From NCBI GenBank assembly GCA_030613745.1, contig JAUWLK010000026.1, positions 1 through 17,062 on the forward strand: DNA of 17,062 nucleotides. Reading direction: 5' to 3'. Source of the stretch: Flavobacteriaceae bacterium (GTDB lineage Bacteria; Bacteroidota; Bacteroidia; Flavobacteriales; Flavobacteriaceae). Both the position numbers and the translations under genes were made by a program. The notes beneath the pieces were generated by a model. It did not search any database and was not told where the DNA came from. It saw only the letters and a program-made list of their open reading frames with translations. Below, in pieces: positions 1 to 5,207 of the stretch. Every line of letters starts with the position of its first letter. Position 1 is the first letter of the stretch.

Positions 1-168
1 TTTTTCTTTATCAGCACCTTCGATTGTAAGAGGGATTCTTTCACCTTTTTTTCCCATTTTTATGATCACGAAATGTCCAGGCTTTCTGCTTAGTGCTATA
101 TCTGGTGCATGAATAACCATTTTGAAAACATTTTCAGAAAAAAACTCTTTTGATATAATTTTATTCAT
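1..168 (-). CDS. SudB/NfnA-like FAD/NAD(P)-binding reductase subunit, N-terminal fragment
   Basis: This reverse-strand reading frame starts at the ATG at 166-168 and runs off the window edge after 56 codons with no stop. The visible protein begins MNKIISKEFFSENVFKMVIH and continues with GHFVIIKMG and ERIPLTIEGAD. This is the N-terminal FAD-binding beta-barrel start of the sulfide dehydrogenase/dihydroorotate-dehydrogenase-like electron transfer family (SudB, NfnA, PyrK-like). Full members are about 280 residues, with FAD, NAD(P) and a [2Fe-2S] cluster, and usually partner a glutamate-synthase-small-subunit-like flavoprotein (SudA/NfnB) that would lie outside the window. Family assignment from the N-terminus is fairly secure. 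The physiological reaction (ferredoxin:NADP reductase, transhydrogenase or sulfide/polysulfide reductase) cannot be settled from this piece. A TAnnTTTG element lies about 60 bases upstream of the start. Confidence 0.72.
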   Translation of the reverse strand, partial: MNKIISKEFFSENVFKMVIHAPDIALSRKPGHFVIIKMGKKGERIPLTIEGADKEK

Positions 169-226
169 TTATATTTTAGTTAGTATTTTTTTGCACTCAT
201 TGGTATTCCATTTGGAAATTTCACAG

Positions 227-234
227 CAAAAATA
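227..234 (-). promoter_or_regulatory. candidate -7 promoter element for the SudB/NfnA-like gene
   Basis: The reverse strand reads TATTTTTG here, matching the Bacteroidota -7 consensus TAnnTTTG. It would give a leader of roughly 50 bases. No TTG or TTTG is seen at the expected -33 distance, so support is limited. A small palindrome TTCCA-TT-TGGAA (206-217) lies in the predicted leader. Confidence 0.3.
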
Positions 235-451
235 TTTGAATATTTCACTTTAATATATGATATTAATCATTTTTTAAGCATTTTACTTTTACTAAACTAT
301 ACATTTAATTAATATATTTTAATATACTTATAATCAATAAAATAATTTAAAAATTAATATTTTATAATTTTTATGTGTAACATTGATTGCTCAGATAATA
401 TTTAAAAATTAATCTAACTAAATTTTAATTTTTCAGATTATAAATTAATAG

Positions 452-459
452 TAAATTTG
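452..459 (+). promoter_or_regulatory. candidate -7 promoter element for the MBL-fold hydrolase gene
   Basis: TAAATTTG matches TAnnTTTG and ends 16 bases before the ATG at 476, which predicts a leader of only about ten bases. The -33 region (around 430) has only a T-run and no TTG, so this is a single-element match. Confidence 0.4.
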
Positions 460-475
460 TTATAAAATTTAAAGT

Positions 476-1237
476 ATGAAAATCACATTTTTGGGTACTG
501 GAACTTCTCAAGGAATGCCTGTAATTGGATGTGCAAATAAAGTGTGTTTGTCTGAGGATTTAAAAGATAAAAGATTGCGTTCATCAGTTTTGATAGCATG
601 GGATTCTTTTAAATATGTAATTGATTGTGGTCCTGATTTTAGGCAACAAATGTTGGCTGCAAAAGTTGATAATATTAATGGAATACTTTTTACACATTAT
701 CATGCTGATCATACTGCGGGTATAGATGATATCAGGCCTTTTTCTCAAAAAAATGGAAATGTACCTTTTTATGCTCAAAAACAAGTCATTGTAAATTTGA
801 AAGAGAGATTTGATTATATTTTTACTATAACAAATAAATACCTAGGAGCACCAAATGTTGATTTAAATGAAATAGATAATAAACCTTTTAAATTAGGGAA
901 TATTAATGTTGTTCCTATTGAAGTTATGCATGGTAGGTTAAAAATATTTGGTTATAGGTTTGATAAACTTGCTTATATAACTGATGCTAATTCTATTTCA
1001 CAATTGGAAAAGGAAAAATTAAGAGATTTAGATATATTAGTTGTTAATGCACTTAGAATAGACAAACACCCAACTCATTTTAATTTACAAGAAGCTCTTG
1101 ACTTGATAAAAGAAGTAAATCCTAAAAAAGCTTATTTAACTCATATTAGCCATAAATTAGGATTTCATACTGAGGTTTCTAAATTACTTCCAGAAAATGT
1201 ATTTTTAGCCTATGATGGTTTGTCAATTGATATTTAA
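476..1237 (+). CDS. PhnP-like MBL-fold metallo-hydrolase
   Basis: This is a 253-residue metallo-beta-lactamase-fold hydrolase resembling PhnP, the phosphoribosyl 1,2-cyclic phosphate phosphodiesterase. The N-terminus has the family's FLGTGTSQGMPVIGC strand-turn (residues 5-19). The metal-binding HxHxDH motif is HYHADH at 74-79. Further likely ligands are H152, D170 and H223, the last within LTHISH (221-226), which is also present near the C-terminus of E. coli PhnP. E. coli PhnP has three close cysteines after its GxG motif as part of a structural zinc site. Here only C19 and C24 remain, so that site may differ. No other phosphonate-degradation (phn) gene is in the window, so the substrate is more safely called an unknown phosphodiester or cyclic phosphate. 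The protein looks cytosolic, with no signal peptide. It is probably monocistronic. Confidence 0.85.
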   Translation: MKITFLGTGTSQGMPVIGCANKVCLSEDLKDKRLRSSVLIAWDSFKYVIDCGPDFRQQMLAAKVDNINGILFTHYHADHTAGIDDIRPFSQKNGNVPFYAQKQVIVNLKERFDYIFTITNKYLGAPNVDLNEIDNKPFKLGNINVVPIEVMHGRLKIFGYRFDKLAYITDANSISQLEKEKLRDLDILVVNALRIDKHPTHFNLQEALDLIKEVNPKKAYLTHISHKLGFHTEVSKLLPENVFLAYDGLSIDI

Positions 1238-1246
1238 TGGTTTTTA

Positions 1247-1323
1247 AAAGTTTATTTGGTAGTTATAAAAATGTAAAGTATATTTGTCAAATAAATAAAT
1301 AAACTTTACAATAAGGAAAGTTT
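1247..1323. repeat. three AAAGTTT half-sites in alternating orientation around a promoter
   Basis: AAAGTTT occurs at 1247-1253, in reverse orientation (AAACTTT) at 1301-1307, and again forward at 1317-1323. The first two extend to an 11-base inverted repeat, AAAGTTTATTT at 1247-1257 and AAATAAACTTT at 1297-1307. The last two are separated by nine bases. A second nested inverted repeat is TGTAAAGT (1272-1279) with ACTTTACA (1303-1310). They bracket the predicted -33, -7 and start point of the membrane protein/XRE gene pair. A natural reading is an autoregulatory operator, but this is inferred from position only. Confidence 0.45.
1255..1286 (+). promoter_or_regulatory. promoter for the membrane protein/XRE regulator pair
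   Basis: TTTG at 1255-1258 and TATATTTG at 1279-1286 are separated by exactly 20 bases. This fits the Bacteroidota pattern TTTG at -33 and TAnnTTTG at -7. It is the best two-element promoter in the window. The predicted start near 1293 gives a leader of about 50 bases before the ATG at 1346. Confidence 0.6.
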
Positions 1324-1345
1324 GTTGTGTAAATAATTTAGAATT

Positions 1346-1792
1346 ATGAATAAAAGTAAAATCCTTGAATGTGAAAGAACAAGAATTGAAAAAATGATAA
1401 ATTTTCAATTACCTAATAAATACATTACAATTGGTATAGGAGTATTTTTAGCAACATTTTTATCTTTTATTGTGTTAAAAATAATGGGGTTAAATAGTGA
1501 GTTTACAAAATTAATTTTAAGAAGTATTATGTTGGTATCACTTTTGGTGATTTCAGTGTCAAAAGATAAAGAGGAAGATGAAATGGTTAAATTGATTAGG
1601 GTGCAATCTTATGCTTTGGCATTTGTGATTGGTATTTTGTATGCCGTAATACAGCCTGTAATTAATTTTTTGGTGAGTTTAGTTGTACATACAGATAAAA
1701 CTATTTATTCTAATTTAGGAGATTTTCAAGTGTTGATTTTTATGTTGATGATTCAGTTAAACTTTTTCTATTTTCTAAAAAGGATGAGATAA
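1346..1792 (+). CDS. small multi-pass membrane protein paired with an XRE regulator
   Basis: This 148-residue protein has four likely membrane segments: about 27-48, 54-72, 88-115 (long, possibly re-entrant with a central proline) and 127-146. Short charged cytoplasmic stretches separate them. The segment KDKEEDEMVKLIRVQSYA (73-90) between the second and third helices looks like the acidic conserved region of a Bacteroidota membrane family often found beside small HTH genes. Its stop overlaps the next ATG by one base (TAATG at 1790-1794), so the two are almost certainly translationally coupled. No enzymatic motif is visible and the function is unknown. It may sense or respond to a membrane or peptide signal and work with the regulator, by analogy with other membrane protein-HTH pairs. 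An internal Met17 is an alternative start. Confidence 0.75.
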   Translation: MNKSKILECERTRIEKMINFQLPNKYITIGIGVFLATFLSFIVLKIMGLNSEFTKLILRSIMLVSLLVISVSKDKEEDEMVKLIRVQSYALAFVIGILYAVIQPVINFLVSLVVHTDKTIYSNLGDFQVLIFMLMIQLNFFYFLKRMR

Positions 1793-1992
1793 TGAAAAAT
1801 AGATTGAAAATTGAAAGAGCTATCTTAGATTTAACCCAAGAAGAATTAGCTAAAAAAATTGGAGTGTCAAGGCAAACAATAAATTCAATTGAAAAGAGCA
1901 GGTACATACCATCAACTGTTTTAGCATTGAAAATGTCAAAGCTTTTTAATAAAACAGTTAATGATATATTTGATTTAGAAGCTGATGATTAA
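1792..1992 (+). CDS. small XRE-family transcriptional regulator (YozG-like)
   Basis: This 66-residue, one-domain helix-turn-helix protein belongs to the Cro/C1 (XRE) superfamily. The scaffold helix runs TQEELAKKIGV (15-25) and the recognition helix SRQTINSIEKSRYIPS (26-41). The closing LALKMSKLFNKTVNDIFDLE is typical of the short YozG-like group found across Firmicutes and Bacteroidota. There is no sensor domain, so the signal probably comes through its partner membrane protein, whose stop codon overlaps this start. The promoter upstream of the pair carries repeated AAAGTTT sites that could be its own operator. It converges on the formate dehydrogenase gene with only seven bases between the two stop codons, so readthrough antisense RNA is possible. 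Confidence 0.88.
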   Translation: MKNRLKIERAILDLTQEELAKKIGVSRQTINSIEKSRYIPSTVLALKMSKLFNKTVNDIFDLEADD

Positions 1993-1999
1993 TAATTTG

Positions 2000-4711
2000 T
2001 TATATTTTCTCAAAATCTACAGCAACAACTTTGTATTCAGGGGTTAAAGTGTATTCGTCGCCAACATTACCTGTTATCATATTGATAAAAATTTCCGGTT
2101 GATGAAAAGTTGTTCTTACAACTCCCGGTTTTACCAAGTAAGTAAGTTTAACAGGTATTACCACACTTCCTCTGTCAGAAAAAATTCTAACTTTATCATC
2201 TGCATTTATATTTTTATTTGCAGCATCTAACGGGTTTATTTCTAGATAATCCATTGGTGAAATTTCTTGATTATCTGTTCTTCTTGTCATAGTTCCTGCA
2301 TTGTAATGCTCTAACTGACGAGCAGTTGTCAAAATAAAAGGATATTTTTTTCTATGCTCTACCAATTCAGGTGTTTCTTCAAAATCAAAATGATGAAATT
2401 TTCCTTTTCCTCGTTTAAAAGCTCCATTTTTATGGATTATTTGTGTGTCTGTACCATCTTCTAAAACCGGCCATTGTAAACCGTTTTTTCCCAATCCTTC
2501 CCAAGTAATTCCTTTCATAAAGGGTATCACATCGGCAATTTCTTCTAAAATTTTTGCTGCATCATAAATTTTACCTGTTGGTTGTTCATAACCTAATCTG
2601 TACATCATATCAATAATAATCTGACCATCTGATTTGGTATTACCAATAGGTTCAACTACTTGATTTACACGTTGTACACGACGCTCACCGTTAGTAAAAG
2701 TTCCATTTTTTTCAAAATAAGAACTAGCTGGTAAAACTACATCTGCTATTTCGGCTGTAGCCGACATAAATAATTCTTGAACAATCAGAATGTCTAATTG
2801 CTCCATGGCTTTTTTGATGTGGTTGGTGTTTGGGTCTGTCATTAAAGTATCTTCCCCCATAATCCATAGCGCTTTAAATTTCCCCGTAAGGGCAGCATCT
2901 AACATTTCAGGAATTTTTAATCCTTCTTTTTCTGGCATTTTAGCGACACCGTATTTGTTTGCATAATACTGTTGAATTTCAATATCATTAACATCCATAT
3001 AACCAGCACCTTGATGAGGTTGTACACCCATGTCTGCCGCTCCTTGTACATTATTTTGCCCACGTAACGGATTTAAACCAACACCTTGTCTTCCAATATT
3101 ACCAGTCATCATTGCTAAATTTGATAATAACATTACTGTTTTGCTGCCTTGAAAATGCTCGGTTACGCCTAATCCATGGAATTCCATGGCATTATCCGCT
3201 TTAGCGTAAGCAATGGCAGCTTCTCTAACCAATAGTTTAGAAACACCAGTTAACTCCTCCAAATCATCCATGTTTAAATCTAAAACATGATTTTTAAATT
3301 CATTGTATTGTTCTGTATATTTTTGGATGAAATCGTTTTTTATAAATCCTTCTTTTATGATATAATGAGCCATCATATTTAAAATAGCAACATTAGTCCC
3401 TGGGCGTAATTGTAAATGGTATTTAGCTAAATTGGCTAATTTAGTTTTAACAGGATCAACAACAATACTGGTTATTCCTTGCATAAAAAGCTGTTTAATT
3501 TTAGCTCCCGTTACCGGATGTGCTTCAGTTGGGTTTGCTCCAAAGAGGAAAATACAATCGGTTAACTCTAAATCATTAATAGAATTTGTTGCTGCACCAG
3601 TACCAAATGCCTGTTGCATACCAAATGCTGTTGGTGCATGGCAAACTCTGGCACAACCATCAATATTATTAGTGTTTAATGCAACACGAGTCATTTTTTG
3701 CATTAAATAATTTTCTTCATTGGTTGCTCTTGATGAAGAAATACTCCCTATGGCATTTACACCATATTCTTTTCTAACTTCTATTAGTTTTTTAGCAATA
3801 AAATCATAAGCTTCATCCCAAGTGGCAACTTCAAACTTTCCATTTCTTTTAATCAAAGGATCAGTTAACCTATCAGGGTGATTATAAAACTGGAAAGCAA
3901 ATCGACCTTTTAAACATGTGTGCCCATAATTTACTTCAGCAGTTTCAGGAGCTTGAATTCCTTTGATTTCTCCATCAATTACTGAAACATCTAGTTGGCA
4001 TCCAACTCCGCAGTATGTACAAGTTGTTCTTATAATTTCATCTGGAATCAATGTTTTGGTTTCAAATTTATCGGTTAAGGCTTCTGTAGGACAAGTTTGT
4101 ACACAAGCTCCACAAGAAACACAGGCAGACAAATCAAAATTGGTGTCAAAACCTTTAATGATGTTGGTTGCAAATCCTCTGCCGCTCATGCCCAAGATCA
4201 TTTCGCCTTGAATTTCTTCACACGCTCTTACACAGCGAAAACAGTTGATACATTGAGATAAATCAGATTTTATATAAGGATGCGAATTGTCCTTTTTCAG
4301 GTTTAAATGATTTTCTCCTTGTGGATAGCGAATATTCGGAATGCCAATTTGTGCAATGGTTTTTTGAAATTCAGTTGGTTTTTTACTTTTTTCAGGGAAT
4401 ACCTTATCGGATGGATAATCACTTAATATCAATTCTACAATGTTTTTACGAAGCTTTTTGATGCTATCTGTGTTATGATAAATATAAGCACCGTCAAATA
4501 CTGGTGTGTGACAAGAAGCTACAGTTTTTATATGTCCATTTTTTTCTCTTGAAACTTCAACCGAACAAACTCGGCATGAACCAAAATTTTCAAGTCTATC
4601 ATACTGACACATGGTAGGGATGGAGTCTTGACTTTCAAGTCTGCGAACAAATTCAAGAATGGTTTCATCTTTATTTATATTATACGCTATGTTGTTTATA
4701 TATGCTTTCAT
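2000..4711 (-). CDS. fdhF: formate dehydrogenase catalytic subunit alpha, Cys-type Mo-bisMGD enzyme
   Basis: This 903-residue cytoplasmic enzyme catalyses formate to CO2. Domains in order are an N-terminal [2Fe-2S] domain with ligands C35, C46, C49 and C67; a two-cluster ferredoxin domain (C154, C157, C160, C164 and C197, C200, C203, C207); the [4Fe-4S] site of the molybdopterin domain (C231, C234, C238, C266); the active site GCARVCHAP with catalytic C357-H358; the active-site arginine in NPLRGQNN (R550); and a C-terminal molybdopterin-dinucleotide-binding domain with GTMTRR. Cysteine rather than selenocysteine occupies the catalytic position. The His/Cys3 [4Fe-4S] site that normally follows the [2Fe-2S] domain in NuoG-like proteins is absent: its positions hold Y99, K103, P106 and P112. 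The NAD-reducing partner is encoded at 5208-6830, and a GxxExxY gene lies between. The catalytic assignment is very secure. The electron acceptor NAD+ is inferred from the partner. Confidence 0.95.
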   Translation of the reverse strand: MKAYINNIAYNINKDETILEFVRRLESQDSIPTMCQYDRLENFGSCRVCSVEVSREKNGHIKTVASCHTPVFDGAYIYHNTDSIKKLRKNIVELILSDYPSDKVFPEKSKKPTEFQKTIAQIGIPNIRYPQGENHLNLKKDNSHPYIKSDLSQCINCFRCVRACEEIQGEMILGMSGRGFATNIIKGFDTNFDLSACVSCGACVQTCPTEALTDKFETKTLIPDEIIRTTCTYCGVGCQLDVSVIDGEIKGIQAPETAEVNYGHTCLKGRFAFQFYNHPDRLTDPLIKRNGKFEVATWDEAYDFIAKKLIEVRKEYGVNAIGSISSSRATNEENYLMQKMTRVALNTNNIDGCARVCHAPTAFGMQQAFGTGAATNSINDLELTDCIFLFGANPTEAHPVTGAKIKQLFMQGITSIVVDPVKTKLANLAKYHLQLRPGTNVAILNMMAHYIIKEGFIKNDFIQKYTEQYNEFKNHVLDLNMDDLEELTGVSKLLVREAAIAYAKADNAMEFHGLGVTEHFQGSKTVMLLSNLAMMTGNIGRQGVGLNPLRGQNNVQGAADMGVQPHQGAGYMDVNDIEIQQYYANKYGVAKMPEKEGLKIPEMLDAALTGKFKALWIMGEDTLMTDPNTNHIKKAMEQLDILIVQELFMSATAEIADVVLPASSYFEKNGTFTNGERRVQRVNQVVEPIGNTKSDGQIIIDMMYRLGYEQPTGKIYDAAKILEEIADVIPFMKGITWEGLGKNGLQWPVLEDGTDTQIIHKNGAFKRGKGKFHHFDFEETPELVEHRKKYPFILTTARQLEHYNAGTMTRRTDNQEISPMDYLEINPLDAANKNINADDKVRIFSDRGSVVIPVKLTYLVKPGVVRTTFHQPEIFINMITGNVGDEYTLTPEYKVVAVDFEKI

Positions 4712-4742
4712 AATTTTTGTATTAGGTTATGAAAAGCTGTTA

Positions 4743-4780
4743 CACAGAGGCTCACAGAGTTTTCACGGAGATTCACAGAG
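4743..4780. repeat. CACAGAG heptamer array, left flank of GxxExxY gene
   Basis: Four heptamers lie head to tail: CACAGAG 4743-4749, CACAGAG 4753-4759, CACGGAG 4764-4770 and CACAGAG 4774-4780. Their starts are 10, 11 and 10 bases apart, close to one helical turn. The array abuts the stop codon of the GxxExxY gene (4781). It is the inverted counterpart of the array at 5156-5194. Confidence 0.85.
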
Positions 4781-5152
4781 TTAAATTTTAAATCGTTTAA
4801 TTCCATTTTTTAATAATTTGACATGAAAATTTAATAATAAACCTAAATTGTAATTACCTAATTTCATATAGGTTAATATTTGTGCTGTATGCACATCATT
4901 TAAAAATTCGACAGTTTTTAGTTCAATTACTACAGTATTTTCAACTAACAGGTCAATTCTGTAGCCATGATCTAACTTTATTTCTTTATAAACTATTGGT
5001 AGAGAAATTTCTTTAATTACAGCCAATCCGCTATTTTTTAGTTCGTAGAATAAGCATTCTTGATATGCTGATTCTAATAAACCTGGCCCAAGTTGTTTAT
5101 GCACTTCTATGGCTTTACCAATAATAATTTCGGTTAGTTTATTTTCTTCCAT
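4781..5152 (-). CDS. GxxExxY family protein (PD-(D/E)XK nuclease fold)
   Basis: This 123-residue protein carries the family signature GPGLLESAYQECL (22-34), in which G-x-x-E-x-x-Y is present, and a PD-(D/E)XK-like core with D67 in GYRIDLLV and ELK at 77-79 in TVVIELKTVE. This corresponds to TIGR04256 and the Pfam PDDEXK_3 family (PF13366). A nuclease-like fold is established for the superfamily, but no substrate or role is known to me for this family. The gene splits two formate dehydrogenase genes that belong together, lies in the same orientation, and is flanked by inverted arrays of four CACAGAG-type heptamers that stop within a few bases of its start and stop codons. This suggests the gene and its arrays moved as one cassette. 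The start ATG at 5150-5152 has no Shine-Dalgarno sequence. Confidence 0.92.
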   Translation of the reverse strand: MEENKLTEIIIGKAIEVHKQLGPGLLESAYQECLFYELKNSGLAVIKEISLPIVYKEIKLDHGYRIDLLVENTVVIELKTVEFLNDVHTAQILTYMKLGNYNLGLLLNFHVKLLKNGIKRFKI

Positions 5153-5155
5153 TTG

Positions 5156-5194
5156 CTCTGTGTGTCTCTATGCTTTTCTTTGTGTAACTCTGTG
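5156..5194. repeat. CTCTGTG heptamer array, right flank of GxxExxY gene
   Basis: Four heptamers are CTCTGTG 5156-5162, CTCTATG 5166-5172, CTTTGTG 5178-5184 and CTCTGTG 5188-5194, with starts 10, 12 and 10 bases apart. They are the reverse complement of the CACAGAG units on the other side of the gene, with two units degenerate. The array begins three bases upstream of the GxxExxY start codon and ends 13 bases short of the NADH-binding subunit's stop. Confidence 0.82.
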
Positions 5195-5207
5195 TGATAA
5201 TTTTTAG

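Larger units (their letters stand above)
169..475. other. AT-rich divergent intergenic region (307 bases)
   Basis: This stretch separates two divergently transcribed genes. It is extremely AT-rich between about 240 and 450. No reading frame with family resemblance, no tRNA and no strong hairpin was seen. It holds the two candidate -7 elements listed separately (227-234 reverse, 452-459 forward) and the small palindrome at 206-217. Confidence 0.6.

Noticed and set aside
169..475. Small RNA or short ORF in the AT-rich intergenic region
   Set aside because: No stable stem-loop, tRNA-like fold or plausible coding frame was seen. The sequence is low complexity.
3432..4211. Forward-strand open frames opposite the formate dehydrogenase gene
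   Set aside because: They are antisense shadows of a conserved coding sequence; the translations have no family resemblance.
4743..5194. Interpreting the heptamer arrays as a CRISPR array
   Set aside because: Units are 7 bases at 10-12 base spacing with no spacer-like unique segments and no cas genes. The arrangement is inverted around a gene.
4743..5194. Insertion sequence with transposase
   Set aside because: The GxxExxY protein has a PD-(D/E)XK-like core, not a DDE, serine or tyrosine recombinase motif, and no target-site duplication could be identified at the edges.
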